Below are positions 8,378 to 17,799 of a stretch of DNA of 52,471 nucleotides, in pieces. Every line of letters starts with the position of its first letter. Positions within the stretch are counted from its first letter, which is position 1. The notes under the pieces were generated by a model, which was not told where the DNA came from, made no database searches, and worked only from the letters and a program-made list of their open reading frames with translations. The DNA is taken from the NCBI GenBank assembly GCA_002434245.1, contig DJJR01000040.1:1-52471 (forward strand), in the 5' to 3' direction. The stretch comes from Pelosinus fermentans. GTDB lineage: Bacteria > Bacillota > Negativicutes > DSM-13327. Both the position numbers and the translations under genes were made by a program.

Positions 8378-9195
8378 TATGAATACTGCCTCCAGTTCAA
8401 GAAGTTGCCGAAGGTGTGATTTTTACTGGTAAACAATGGACGAATTTTTTCTTTTAATGACTCTGCATCCAGATCTCGTACCAGTCTCCCACCCCGGGCT
8501 AAGGAAATAATTCCTGTTTCTTCACTCACAATCACGACTGCAGCATCTGACTGCTCCGTAATGCCGATCGCGGCTCTGTGTCTTGTACCCAGTTCTTTAT
8601 TCAGACTTCGATCTTCTGTCAATGGCAATAGACAGCCTGCTGCCATGATTCGATTTCCTCTTAAGATCGCTGCTCCATCATGCATAGGGGTATTGGGTAT
8701 AAAGATATTAATTAAAAACTCATTAGAAACAAGACCATCTACTTTGATTCCGGTTTCGATATAATCACTAAGACCGGTTTCACGTTCTAGTACAACAAGA
8801 GCACCAATTTTATTTTTAGCTAGTACAGCTACTGCCTTTCCTAGTTCATCCAATAGACTTTCTTGCTCTTGCTCATCTAAAAATATACTTTTTTTTAATA
8901 AATTGCCTCGACCCAGTTGTTCTAAGGCACGTCTAAGCTCTGGCTGAAAGACGACTGGCAAAGCTACTAAAACGACAGTCATTCCTTTGTTTAATAACCA
9001 GTTAATCACATTAAGTCCCAGCCATTTACTGATAACAGTGGCAATTAAAAGTACGATTAGCCCTTTCAGTAAAGCCAAAGCCCTCGTATCACGGATCATA
9101 ACATACAGCTTATACAAGACAAAAGCCACTATGACTATATCCAGAAGGTCCAATAAACTAATCGTAGAGATAATTCCTTGAATTTGTAGCAACAT
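8377..9195 (-). CDS. cdaA: Diadenylate cyclase CdaA
   Basis: 272 residues. It makes cyclic di-AMP from two ATP. Three hydrophobic segments occupy about residues 12-95, followed by the DisA_N cyclase domain with its two catalytic motifs: MHDGAAIL (Asp173-Gly-Ala) and GTRHRAAIG (Arg205-His-Arg). An ATG with GAGGAG eight bases upstream gives the start. It is first in an apparent cdaA-cdaR-FAD protein-glmM run, and glmS follows after a leader. The second messenger controls osmolyte and potassium handling and wall homeostasis, in keeping with its linkage to amino-sugar genes. Confidence 0.96.
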   Translation of the reverse strand: MLLQIQGIISTISLLDLLDIVIVAFVLYKLYVMIRDTRALALLKGLIVLLIATVISKWLGLNVINWLLNKGMTVVLVALPVVFQPELRRALEQLGRGNLLKKSIFLDEQEQESLLDELGKAVAVLAKNKIGALVVLERETGLSDYIETGIKVDGLVSNEFLINIFIPNTPMHDGAAILRGNRIMAAGCLLPLTEDRSLNKELGTRHRAAIGITEQSDAAVVIVSEETGIISLARGGRLVRDLDAESLKEKIRPLFTSKNHTFGNFLNWRQYS

Positions 9196-9296
9196 ACGCC
9201 AAACTCCTCATCATAATTGTAAGAATAATAACAATAAATATTAATTTATTCTACCCAATATTACGGAAAACCTTTAATATTTCTCCTTATAAATAA

Positions 9297-9333
9297 AAAA
9301 ATAATACCTCAGAGTGTCAGAGGTATTATTTTA
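9297..9333 (-). terminator. Terminator of ilvE
   Basis: The stem AAATAATACCTC / GAGGTATTATTT has a 9-base loop and lies 13 bases after the ilvE stop. A-rich sequence on the left of the plus strand becomes the U-tract of the minus transcript. It separates ilvE from cdaA. Confidence 0.85.
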
Positions 9334-9345
9334 GACATTTTTAAT

Positions 9346-10419
9346 CTATAATTTTGTTACTTCGTCAACCCAGCCTAAGGTATCTTCCACTTTACCATAT
9401 TGTATATCTGTCACAGTATCAAATAATTTTTTGGCAAAGTCTCCTGTCTGATTCTGATTAATAATAATCTTTTTGCCTTTCCAGGACAATTCTCCAACAG
9501 GAGAAATAACAGCTGCTGTTCCTGTACCAAAGACTTCTTCCAGCTGGCCTTTTTCGTGGGCTGCAAAGACTTCTTCCACTGAAATGCGGCGTTCTGAAAC
9601 TTTTACACCCCATGCTTTCGCCAATTCTAAAACGGTTCTTCTTGTCATGCCGCCTAAAATGCTGCCGATTAAATCAGGAGTAATCAATTCTCCGTTGATT
9701 TTGAAGAAAATATTCATGGTACCGACTTCTTCAATGTATTTACGTTCTACAGCATCGAGCCATAATACTTGAGCAAAGCCTTCTTTTTTTGCTTCTTCTT
9801 GGGCTCTTAAGCTCAGCGCATAATTGGCGGGAGTTTTTGCTTCTCCTAAACCGCCCAAGGTAGCACGTACATATTTGTCTTCCACTTTAATGCTTACAGG
9901 ATCGAACCCTGCAGCATAGTAAGCGCCTACGGGTGATAATAAGATAAATAATTTATAGGTATCCGATACTTTTACTCCTACATACGGATCGGTAGCAATA
10001 ATAAAAGGTCTGATATATAAAGCTGTACCTACTTTTGTTGGTACCCATGCTTTATCTACCTCAATTACCTTTTTTAAACCTTCGGTGACCACATCTATAT
10101 CAATATTCGGAATACACAGAGCATCTGCAGAACGATTGAATCGTGCCAAATAATCTTTCGTGCGGAAAATAATAATCCGATCATCTTTCGTACGAAAGGC
10201 TTTCATTCCTTCAAAGATAGCTTGCCCATAATGAAAGACCATTGCTGCCGGTAAAACTGAATATTCATTATAAGGAATAATTGCCGGATTGTGCCATCCA
10301 TTTTCAGGATCATAATCCATCGTAAACATATGATCGGTAAAATATTTGCCAAACCCAAGCTGTTCCTCAGGTGGCATTATTCCAAGTGTATTGCTTTTTG
10401 TAAATGCGATTTCAGTCAT
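9346..10419 (-). CDS. ilvE: Branched-chain-amino-acid aminotransferase
   Basis: 357 residues. It is a PLP enzyme of fold type IV that converts branched-chain 2-oxoacids to leucine, isoleucine and valine. Family features are GQAIFEGMKAFR near the N terminus, YIRPFIIAT, the LGGLGEAKTPANYA segment carrying the PLP lysine, VLWLDA and YIEEVGTMNIFF, and GTGTAAVISPVG near the C terminus. The length matches the longer (eukaryote-like, group II) BCAT class. The start follows AAGGAGG. The gene stands alone between terminators and has a leader with an attenuator-like hairpin, so its expression is probably tuned separately from the arg genes. Confidence 0.93.
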   Translation of the reverse strand: MTEIAFTKSNTLGIMPPEEQLGFGKYFTDHMFTMDYDPENGWHNPAIIPYNEYSVLPAAMVFHYGQAIFEGMKAFRTKDDRIIIFRTKDYLARFNRSADALCIPNIDIDVVTEGLKKVIEVDKAWVPTKVGTALYIRPFIIATDPYVGVKVSDTYKLFILLSPVGAYYAAGFDPVSIKVEDKYVRATLGGLGEAKTPANYALSLRAQEEAKKEGFAQVLWLDAVERKYIEEVGTMNIFFKINGELITPDLIGSILGGMTRRTVLELAKAWGVKVSERRISVEEVFAAHEKGQLEEVFGTGTAAVISPVGELSWKGKKIIINQNQTGDFAKKLFDTVTDIQYGKVEDTLGWVDEVTKL

Positions 10420-10444
10420 AGTAGAGTGCCTCCTTATTATTTAA

Positions 10445-10494
10445 GAAAAACGCTGGCAGTCCTTTTCACCACAAAAGCGCATAGGACTGCCAGC
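10445..10494 (-). terminator. Attenuator-like terminator in the ilvE leader
   Basis: A perfect 12-bp stem (GCTGGCAGTCCT / AGGACTGCCAGC) is followed on the minus strand by GTTTTTC and ends about 25 bases before the ilvE ATG. A full intrinsic terminator between a gene's promoter region and its start codon implies conditional read-through. I saw no T-box core (TGGNACCGCG), so the control is not a standard T-box. Confidence 0.75.
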
Positions 10495-10519
10495 ATACTC
10501 TGCGCCTTTGCAGTTTCAT
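10466..10519 (-). CDS. Possible 17-residue leader peptide of ilvE
   Basis: An ATG at 10519 behind TTGAGGAAT encodes MKLQRRRVCWQSYALLW and stops at 10466, inside the loop of the terminator hairpin. The upstream arm of the hairpin is thus translated. Leucine and valine codons make up four of seventeen, which is only a mild enrichment. A ribosome moving or stalling on this frame could affect the hairpin, as in classical attenuation, but no alternative antiterminator was worked out. Confidence 0.35.
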   Translation of the reverse strand: MKLQRRRVCWQSYALLW

Positions 10520-10605
10520 TATTCCTCAATGCAAATAAAACAAAAATACTTTATTGTGCACAGATGAAAGAACTCAAAAAAACATCAACTTCTTAATGCA
10601 ACAGA

Positions 10606-10680
10606 CAGACCCTTAGTCGTCTTAGTAGAATGTAAGAAAGTAGCTGCTTTCTTCCTCCAAAAAACGCTTTACAGGGTCTG
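10606..10680 (-). other. Nested inverted repeat between argH and ilvE
   Basis: Outer arms CAGACCCT (10606-10613) and AGGGTCTG (10673-10680) enclose an inner hairpin AAGAAAG-TAGCTG-CTTTCTT. It lies just after argH on the minus strand. There is no clear T-run after it, so it may be a weak terminator or 3'-end stabiliser for the arg mRNA. A role in the ilvE leader cannot be excluded. Confidence 0.45.
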
Positions 10681-10704
10681 CTATATTGCTCTAATTTATG
10701 GTTA

Positions 10705-12120
10705 TTATATATTGCCTTTTGTATACATGTCAAGTACACTTTGCTGCTTCGTCAAGATATCCTGAGCCACCGTAAATTGTTGTTTTACTCCAGTGGACGA
10801 AGTTCCGCCATAAGAATTCCGGGCATCTACACAAGTTTCCACTTTTATGGCTTCAAGAATATCATTTTCAAACAGAGGGGAAAATTCTTTAAACTCAGCT
10901 AAGGATAAATCCATCAGCCACTTATTAGCCCCCAGGCAATAGGCCACTGACTTTCCTACGACTTCATGAGCCTGGCGGAAAGGCAAGCCTTTTTTCACCA
11001 GATAATCAGCCATATCCGTAGCATTGGAAAAATCGTTGCGTACTGCGGAGCCCATAACTTCTTCATTGACTCTCATTGCTCTTAGCATCGAAGCGTAAAC
11101 ACTTAAGCTAAATTTTAAGGTATCAATAGTGTCAAACATACCTTCCTTGTCTTCCTGCAAGTCCTTATTATAGGCCAATGGCAGCCCTTTGGCTGTGGTC
11201 AATAAGGCCATTAAATGGCCAAAAACCCGCCCGGTTTTCCCACGGACCAATTCTGCCACATCGGGGTTCTTCTTCTGGGGCATAATGCTAGAGCCCGTAC
11301 AATGACTGTCATCTAATTCAATAAAAGAAAACTCCGTTGAAGACCATAAAATAATCTCTTCACTGATTCGGCTAAGGTGCATCATGAGAATGGAGGCAAA
11401 GGATAAGAATTCTAAGATATAGTCCCGGTCACTCACTGCATCCATGCTATTTTCATATACCTGGCTAAAATTAAGCTGTTCTGCCACAAAGTGTCTATCA
11501 ATGGGAAATGTAGTACCAGCCAACGCTCCTGCTCCTAATGGCAGAATGTCTGTCCCTTCCCATACACCTTTTAGTCGTCTAAAGTCACGGGTTAACATGG
11601 AAAAGTACGCCATCATATGATGAGAGAACAAAATAGGCTGTGCCCTTTGCAGGTGAGTATAGCCAGGCATAACCACACCTTGGTATTTTTGCGCCACTTC
11701 CACAATGGCCTGCTGCAAATCTTGCAGCAAGGTACCAATCGCTGCAATTTCATGTTTTAAATACATATGAGTATCTAAAGCAACTTGGTCATTTCGGCTG
11801 CGGGCTGTATGAAGTTTCCCCCCCACTGCTCCAATGCGTTCCGTTAAGCGCTTCTCTATATTCATATGTATGTCTTCCAAGGAAATTTCAAAACTAAAAT
11901 TACCAGCTTCAATATCCGTTAATATGGTTTTGAGTCCTTCAATAATGGTATCTGCTTCTTCCTTGGCAATAATACCGCACTTGGCCAGCATCGCAGCATG
12001 AGCAATGCTCCCTGAAATATCTTCTGCGTACATGCGCTTATCAAAAGAAATGGAGGAGGTAAATTCCTCCACCATTACATCTGTATTTTTGGCAAATCTA
12101 CCGCCCCATAACTTACTCAT
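10705..12120 (-). CDS. argH: Argininosuccinate lyase
   Basis: 471 residues, normal length. It splits argininosuccinate into arginine and fumarate, the last step of arginine synthesis. The fumarase/aspartase signature [12 protein letters not shown] is present, as are TARSRNDQ and the [10 protein letters not shown] block. Its ATG overlaps the end of argG by four bases (ATGA), with the ribosome binding site inside argG, so the two are translationally coupled. It is the last gene of the arginine operon. Confidence 0.97.
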   Translation of the reverse strand: MSKLWGGRFAKNTDVMVEEFTSSISFDKRMYAEDISGSIAHAAMLAKCGIIAKEEADTIIEGLKTILTDIEAGNFSFEISLEDIHMNIEKRLTERIGAVGGKLHTARSRNDQVALDTHMYLKHEIAAIGTLLQDLQQAIVEVAQKYQGVVMPGYTHLQRAQPILFSHHMMAYFSMLTRDFRRLKGVWEGTDILPLGAGALAGTTFPIDRHFVAEQLNFSQVYENSMDAVSDRDYILEFLSFASILMMHLSRISEEIILWSSTEFSFIELDDSHCTGSSIMPQKKNPDVAELVRGKTGRVFGHLMALLTTAKGLPLAYNKDLQEDKEGMFDTIDTLKFSLSVYASMLRAMRVNEEVMGSAVRNDFSNATDMADYLVKKGLPFRQAHEVVGKSVAYCLGANKWLMDLSLAEFKEFSPLFENDILEAIKVETCVDARNSYGGTSSTGVKQQFTVAQDILTKQQSVLDMYTKGNI

Positions 12121-13331
12121 TTCTTTTCCGCCTCTTTCAGCATGAGTGCTCTGACCTTTAATGGCAGGCCAAAAAGGTTAATAAAGCCTTCTGCATCTTG
12201 TTGGTTGTACACTTCATCACGGCCAAAGGTTACAAATCCTTCATGGTATAAAGAGTATGGAGATTTAGATCCAGCACTCATAATATTACCTTTGTATAAT
12301 TTCAAACGAACCGTACCGGTTACCGTCTGCTGTGTGGAATCAACAAATGCGTCCAAGGCTTCTTTTAACGGAGAAAACCACATGCCATCATATACAAGTT
12401 CTGCATAGCGGATCGCGACTTGTTCTTTATAATGCATCGTTGCCCGATCCAAGGTCAAGTATTCTAATTCCCGGTGTGCATAGTACAAAATCGATCCGCC
12501 TGGATTTTCATATACGCCGCGAGATTTCATGCCTACTAAACGATTTTCCACAATATCCGTAATTCCAATGCCATGCTCAGCACCAAGAATATTTAATTTT
12601 TCTAATAGTGCTACGGCGCCAAGTCTTTCACCATCAACGGCTACCGGAATACCCTTCTCAAAGCAGATGTCTACATAAACTGCTTTATCCGGTGCATTCT
12701 CTGGAGATTTGGATACCAGATATACATCATCCATTGGTTCATTTGCCGGATTTTCTAAATCTGCACCTTCATGACTTAAATGCCAGATATTACGATCCAT
12801 GCTGTAAGGACGGCTTTTTGCTACGGGAATGGGAATGTTATGTTTTTCAGCATAATCAAAGGCATCTTCACGGGAACGAATATCCCATAGTCTCCAGGGA
12901 GCGATAATTTTCAAATGAGGTGCCAATGCTTTTACGGTAAGTTCAAAACGTACTTGGTCGTTACCTTTACCTGTCGCACCGTGAGCGATGGCATCTGCCC
13001 CTTCTTTTTCCGCAATAGCGACTAAGGCTTTCGCAATAATCGGTCTCGCAAAAGAAGTTCCTAACAAATATTTTCCTTCATATACAGCACCAGCCTTCAA
13101 AGTAGGCCAAACATAACTTTCCACAAATTCTTGTTTTAAATCTTCAATATATACCTTACTGGCTCCGGATTTAAGGGCCTTATCGTGTACAGGTGCTAAT
13201 TCATCCCCTTGACCGACATCGGCGCACATAGCGATTACTTCGCAGTTGTAGTTTTCTTTCAGCCATGGAATAATAACGGAAGTATCCAATCCTCCAGAAT
13301 AGGCCAATACTACTTTTTTAATTTCACTCAT
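12117..13331 (-). CDS. argG: Argininosuccinate synthase
   Basis: 404 residues. It joins citrulline and aspartate using ATP. The N-terminal PP-loop AYSGGLDTS is at residues 10-18, and further family blocks are [21 protein letters not shown] and the [10 protein letters not shown] / [14 protein letters not shown] region. The start is an ATG behind AAAGGGGA. A gap of about 108 bases separates it from argF and contains a small AAATC-type hairpin. An internal promoter there cannot be excluded. Confidence 0.97.
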   Translation of the reverse strand: MSEIKKVVLAYSGGLDTSVIIPWLKENYNCEVIAMCADVGQGDELAPVHDKALKSGASKVYIEDLKQEFVESYVWPTLKAGAVYEGKYLLGTSFARPIIAKALVAIAEKEGADAIAHGATGKGNDQVRFELTVKALAPHLKIIAPWRLWDIRSREDAFDYAEKHNIPIPVAKSRPYSMDRNIWHLSHEGADLENPANEPMDDVYLVSKSPENAPDKAVYVDICFEKGIPVAVDGERLGAVALLEKLNILGAEHGIGITDIVENRLVGMKSRGVYENPGGSILYYAHRELEYLTLDRATMHYKEQVAIRYAELVYDGMWFSPLKEALDAFVDSTQQTVTGTVRLKLYKGNIMSAGSKSPYSLYHEGFVTFGRDEVYNQQDAEGFINLFGLPLKVRALMLKEAEKK

Positions 13332-13439
13332 GTTGTAGTCCCCTTTGTTTTAAATTGTCGTTTCTATATTGAGCAGTTTGTAACATTAAAATGATGTTAG
13401 CATTACATAAATCTTTTTACAAAGATTTGGTGCGCTGCT

Positions 13440-14372
13440 TCATTTTCCCATTAATAAGACCATAATTGCTTTTTGTACATGCAAACGATTTTCTGCCTGA
13501 TCGAAAACAACGGATTGCCTGCTTTCCAGAACTTCCTCTGTTATTTCTTCCCCTCTATGGGCTGGCAGGCAGTGTAAAACGATGGCATCTTTTTGGGCAG
13601 CATCCATTACGCTTTGATTGATCTGGTAATTGACAAACACTTCCCGTCTGTCCTCTTGTTCGATCTCCTTGCCCATACTGGCCCATACATCCGTATAGAG
13701 CACATCTGCATCTTTAGCAGCTTCAAGAGGATCTTCACACAATACAATCTTACTGCCAGTCACAGCTGCAACGGTTAATGCCTCGGCTACAATAGCAGCA
13801 TCTGGTTCATAGCCTTTTGGTGTAGCAATGGAAATATCCATCCCCACTTTTGCACAAGCCTGCAATAAGGAATTTACCATATTGTTGCCGTCACCAATAT
13901 AAACCATCTTTAACCCTTGCAGCCTACCTTTATGTTCTAAGACCGTAAATATATCTGTCAACGCTTGGCAAGGATGCATCAAATCTGTGAGAGCATTAAT
14001 GACTGGTATTGTAGCAAACTGCGCCAGTTCGATCACTTCATCATGGGAAAAAGTACGAATCATGATCCCATCTACATACCGCGATAATACGCGGGCAGTA
14101 TCTTTGACAGGTTCCCCTCGGCCAATTTGCATATCATTGGCATTTAAAAATAACGCTGCGCCGCCTAGCTGCCACATGCCAACTTCAAAAGAGACTCTGG
14201 TACGAGTCGATGCTTTTTGAAAGATCATCCCCAGCGTTTTTCCTTTTAGCAAATGATGCTGTTCACCGTTTTTCAACTGCGTTTTCAGCGTCTTAGCCAA
14301 GTCCATTATGTCATTGATCTCATTTGATGACAAATCATGAATGGATAATAAATCCTTCACCTCTATACCCAT
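13440..14372 (-). CDS. argF: Ornithine carbamoyltransferase
   Basis: 310 residues from the chosen start. It makes citrulline from ornithine and carbamoyl phosphate. The carbamoyl-phosphate loop STRTRVSFE lies near residue 50, DLMHPCQALTD marks the HPCQ motif, and HCLPAHRGEEI is the C-terminal ornithine-side motif. An ATG fifteen bases further upstream is open, but it overlaps the GGGGG that serves as ribosome binding site for the ATG at 14372, so the shorter form is preferred. It follows argD in the operon. Confidence 0.96.
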   Translation of the reverse strand: MGIEVKDLLSIHDLSSNEINDIMDLAKTLKTQLKNGEQHHLLKGKTLGMIFQKASTRTRVSFEVGMWQLGGAALFLNANDMQIGRGEPVKDTARVLSRYVDGIMIRTFSHDEVIELAQFATIPVINALTDLMHPCQALTDIFTVLEHKGRLQGLKMVYIGDGNNMVNSLLQACAKVGMDISIATPKGYEPDAAIVAEALTVAAVTGSKIVLCEDPLEAAKDADVLYTDVWASMGKEIEQEDRREVFVNYQINQSVMDAAQKDAIVLHCLPAHRGEEITEEVLESRQSVVFDQAENRLHVQKAIMVLLMGK

Positions 14373-14430
14373 AACAATAACCCCCATACATAGTTATATC
14401 ATCCTTGCAATATAACTTTCTTTTTTATTC

Positions 14431-15621
14431 TTATAGCTGCCCCAGCACTGCATCCAGCACTGCCAGCACTTCATCCACATGAGCCCGCCCAATGGTAAGG
14501 GGTGGCACAAACCGCAATACATCACCTGCGGTGCAGTTGATAATAACGCCTTTTGCCAAGCAAGCATTCACAATATCTCTGCCGGGAAGAGTTAACTGCG
14601 CCCCGAGCAGCAGACCTTTGCCCCGCACCTGGGTAATCAGCTTAGGATACTTCCCTTGTAAAACGAGTAAGCCTTTCTCAAAATAGTTTCCTAATTCTTT
14701 GGCATTTGCCAGCAATCCTTCTTTCTCAATCGCCAAGAGTACAGCATTGGCAGCCGCACAAGCCAGTGGATTTCCGCCAAAGGTGGAACCATGGTCACCG
14801 CTGGTAAAAACAGAAGCTACTTTATCACTGGCAATAAACGCACCCATGGGCACGCCGCCTCCTAACCCTTTTGCCAATGTGACGATATCGGGGACAATGC
14901 CGTATTGCTCATAAGCAAACATCGTACCAGTACGTCCCATACCTGTTTGGATTTCATCGAGTATAAGCAGTACTTCCTTTTCATCACACAACTGGCGTAC
15001 TTGCTGTAAATACGTTTCATCCGGCATGTTGATGCCGCCCTCCCCTTGAATGGGCTCAAGAAGAATCGCACAAGTTTTTTCCGTTACAGCAGCTTTAAGA
15101 GCCTCTATATCGTTAAAAGGCACATAGCTAAAGCCGCCAGGCAGAGGTTCGTACCCTTTCTGGTATTTAGGCTGGGCAGTGGCAGTAAGAGTTGCTAAGG
15201 TTCGTCCATGAAAACAATGCTGAGCACTAATAATTTCGATTTTATCTGGATTTATTTTTTTTGCATACTTGCGAGCTAGTTTTATGGCACCTTCATTGGC
15301 TTCGGCACCGCTGTTTGCCATAAATACTTTCCCCAGACCACTAACTTTTGCTAAACGCTGCACCAATTCTGCCTGCACTTCCGTGTAGTATAAATTGGAG
15401 CAATGAATCAACTTTCCAGCCTGCTGGCTAATGGCTGCCACTAAGGCAGGGTGCCCATGTCCCAGCACATTTACTGCAATACCAGCTAGAAAATCCAAGT
15501 ACTTCTTACCGTCATTATCATACACATACGGACCTTCACCATGTGATAATGCAATGCTGTATCGGGCAAATACCGGCATGTAATTGTCATCAACGGTTTG
15601 AATAATCTCTTGTGTTTTCAT
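14431..15621 (-). CDS. argD: Acetylornithine aminotransferase
   Basis: 396 residues. It is a class III PLP aminotransferase that converts N-acetylglutamate semialdehyde to N-acetylornithine. It shows NVLGHGHPALV near the N terminus, FMANSGAEANEGAIKLAR, EPIQGEGG, ILDEIQTGMGRTG and the PLP-lysine block TLAKGLGGGVPMGA. The start follows GGAGGG. Its position between argB and argF supports the acetylornithine assignment over succinylornithine or ornithine aminotransferase. Confidence 0.95.
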   Translation of the reverse strand: MKTQEIIQTVDDNYMPVFARYSIALSHGEGPYVYDNDGKKYLDFLAGIAVNVLGHGHPALVAAISQQAGKLIHCSNLYYTEVQAELVQRLAKVSGLGKVFMANSGAEANEGAIKLARKYAKKINPDKIEIISAQHCFHGRTLATLTATAQPKYQKGYEPLPGGFSYVPFNDIEALKAAVTEKTCAILLEPIQGEGGINMPDETYLQQVRQLCDEKEVLLILDEIQTGMGRTGTMFAYEQYGIVPDIVTLAKGLGGGVPMGAFIASDKVASVFTSGDHGSTFGGNPLACAAANAVLLAIEKEGLLANAKELGNYFEKGLLVLQGKYPKLITQVRGKGLLLGAQLTLPGRDIVNACLAKGVIINCTAGDVLRFVPPLTIGRAHVDEVLAVLDAVLGQL

Positions 15622-15665
15622 ATTGTTACGCCCTCCTTCATGTAAAGCTTTTTTGAAACAACTTT

Positions 15666-16550
15666 TTATTTTACAACCTGTGTACCGATCCCCTGAGAAG
15701 TGAATATTTCAAGCAATATGGAATGAGGCTGTCTTCCGTCGATAATGTGCGTTTTTCCAGTGCCGCCCTGCAGCGCTTTGATGCATGTTTCGACCTTAGG
15801 AATCATGCCGCCGCCAATACTTCCTTGTGCGATCATCTGCTGGGCTTCCTCAAGAGATAAAGAGGAAATAAAGGAGCTTTTATCTTGATAATCGCGATAA
15901 ATCCCTTCTACATCCGTTAACATGATTAGTTTTTCAGCCCCCAGAGCACCTGCGACTTCGCCCGCTACATAATCGGCATTAATGTTGTAGCTTTCACCGT
16001 TTTTCCCTACTCCAATGGGTGCTATGACAGGTATATAACCGCTGTCGATCAGAGTATTGAGAATATTGGTATTGATTGATTCCACTTCTCCCACAAACCC
16101 AATGTCTACCATGCTGACTCTGCCATTTTCATGTACTTCCGCAAAATGTTTTTTGGCGAGTATCAAGTTCGCATCTTTCCCGCTTAAGCCTACTGCTTTG
16201 GATCCATGCCGATTTAACAAATTTACAATTTCTGTATTTATTTTACCAACAAGCACCATTTCTGCAATGGATACGGTTTCTTCGTCCGTTACCCTAAGCC
16301 CACTGATAAACTCTGTCTTTTTGCCAAATTTATTTAAAACACTGGTAATTTCCGGACCGCCGCCATGAACGACGATGGGTCTCATTCCTACATATTTTAA
16401 TAATGTAATATCCTGAATTACACTATTTTTCAATTCATTATTAATCATGGCATTACCGCCATATTTAATTACTACTGTTTTGCCATAAAAATCCTGCATA
16501 TATGGCAAGGTTTCAATTAATACAGCAGCAGTTTCCAAAGAATTTTTCAC
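15666..16550 (-). CDS. argB: Acetylglutamate kinase
   Basis: 294 residues. It phosphorylates N-acetylglutamate and is often the arginine-inhibited step. KYGGNAM near residue 30 and VVHGGGPEI are the substrate and phosphate loops, and the C-terminal GGMIPKVETCIKALQGG and HIIDGR blocks are typical. The N-terminal segment SLETAAVLIETLPYMQDFYG resembles the extra helix found in arginine-sensitive hexameric forms, so feedback inhibition is likely by inference. The start is GTG seven bases after AGGAGG. The cyclic acetyl route with ArgJ fits this gene set. Confidence 0.96.
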   Translation of the reverse strand: MKNSLETAAVLIETLPYMQDFYGKTVVIKYGGNAMINNELKNSVIQDITLLKYVGMRPIVVHGGGPEITSVLNKFGKKTEFISGLRVTDEETVSIAEMVLVGKINTEIVNLLNRHGSKAVGLSGKDANLILAKKHFAEVHENGRVSMVDIGFVGEVESINTNILNTLIDSGYIPVIAPIGVGKNGESYNINADYVAGEVAGALGAEKLIMLTDVEGIYRDYQDKSSFISSLSLEEAQQMIAQGSIGGGMIPKVETCIKALQGGTGKTHIIDGRQPHSILLEIFTSQGIGTQVVK

Positions 16551-16562
16551 ATTTCTACCTCC

Positions 16563-17768
16563 TTAGGTATGGTATTCTCCGTTAATTTTTACATATTCAT
16601 AGGAAAAATCACAAGTCCACATCGTAGCTTCTGCTTGGCCTAATCCTAAGTCCACAACGACTCTGATATCATGTTCAGCCATAATTTTTTTCAATTCAAG
16701 TTCGTCAATTTGAACGCCCAGACCTTGCTTTACGATGGTCAAATCACCAATGGACAAGGATATCTTAGTAGGATCTGCCGCCGCTTCTGAATAACCTACA
16801 GCACATAAAATCCGTCCCCAATTGGCATCTTCACCAAAGAATGCGGTTTTAACCAACGGTGATTTCGCAATCGCCATGGCAGTCTTTTTCGCATCGGCAA
16901 AACTGACAGCACCTGTTACATTCAGTTCCAAGAACTTGGTTGCACCTTCACCGTCAACAACAATTTGTTTTGCTAAATAAATGCATACTTCTGTTAGTAT
17001 TCTGGTAAAGGCAGTATAATCTTCATTCTTAGTTTCAATCTTCGTATTGCCTGCTAAGCCATTTGCCAGTACGGTTGCCATATCATTCGTACTAGTATCT
17101 CCATCTACAGAAATCATATTAAACGATACATTCACAGCATCTGTCAACGCTTGTTTCAGGAGAGCCGGAGCAATGGCAGCGTCCGTTGTAATAAATGCCA
17201 GCATCGTAGCCATATTCGGATGGATCATTCCTGATCCCTTGGCAATACCAGCAATGCGTACAGGCACGCCACCCAGCTCAAATTCATAAGCACAATGTTT
17301 CTGGAAGGTATCCGTAGTCATAATCGCCAGGGTAGAATAATCTTGTTCATCCGGACCTAACTGGGCAACAGCCGCTTTAATGCCTGCTGTTACTTTCTCC
17401 ATTGGCAGTGTCACTCCAATGATGCCTGTCGACGCCACCAGAACATCTTCCTTTGGTATGCTCAGAAGATCGGCTGTAATTTGAGCCATCGTATTGGCGT
17501 CAGAAAGGCCTTGTTCACCCGTACAAGCATTGGCACATCCAGAATTGACAACAATCGCTGACGCAATACCGCTTTCAAAAGCTAAGCGAGATACAGCCAC
17601 TGGAGCTGCTGCCATGGTATTGGTCGTACATACTCCTGCCACACTGGCAGGTATTGTGCTGTAAATAACTGCTACATCATGTTTACCGCTCTTTTTTATC
17701 CCTGCCTGCACTCCAGCAGCCTTAAATCCTTTAGGTGCTGTAATACCGCCTTTAATTTCTGTATACAT
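16563..17768 (-). CDS. argJ: Bifunctional glutamate N-acetyltransferase / ornithine acetyltransferase
   Basis: 401 residues. It recycles the acetyl group from N-acetylornithine to glutamate, and the bifunctional form also uses acetyl-CoA. The self-cleavage site is in KGSGMIHPNMATML, with Thr188 as the new N-terminal nucleophile of the beta chain. FFGEDANWGRILCAVGYS and the C-terminal YVKINGEYHT are typical. The open frame extends sixteen codons upstream into argC, but the ATG at 17768 with AAGGAGG is the clear start. The cluster holds no separate argA, argE or argO-type gene, consistent with ArgJ closing the cycle. Confidence 0.96.
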   Translation of the reverse strand: MYTEIKGGITAPKGFKAAGVQAGIKKSGKHDVAVIYSTIPASVAGVCTTNTMAAAPVAVSRLAFESGIASAIVVNSGCANACTGEQGLSDANTMAQITADLLSIPKEDVLVASTGIIGVTLPMEKVTAGIKAAVAQLGPDEQDYSTLAIMTTDTFQKHCAYEFELGGVPVRIAGIAKGSGMIHPNMATMLAFITTDAAIAPALLKQALTDAVNVSFNMISVDGDTSTNDMATVLANGLAGNTKIETKNEDYTAFTRILTEVCIYLAKQIVVDGEGATKFLELNVTGAVSFADAKKTAMAIAKSPLVKTAFFGEDANWGRILCAVGYSEAAADPTKISLSIGDLTIVKQGLGVQIDELELKKIMAEHDIRVVVDLGLGQAEATMWTCDFSYEYVKINGEYHT

Positions 17769-17799
17769 GTAAGAAACCTCCTTATAATTCCACGCTAAT

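Noticed and set aside
10420..10700. T-box riboswitch upstream of ilvE
   Set aside because: No TGGNACCGCG core or stem I pattern was found on the minus strand.
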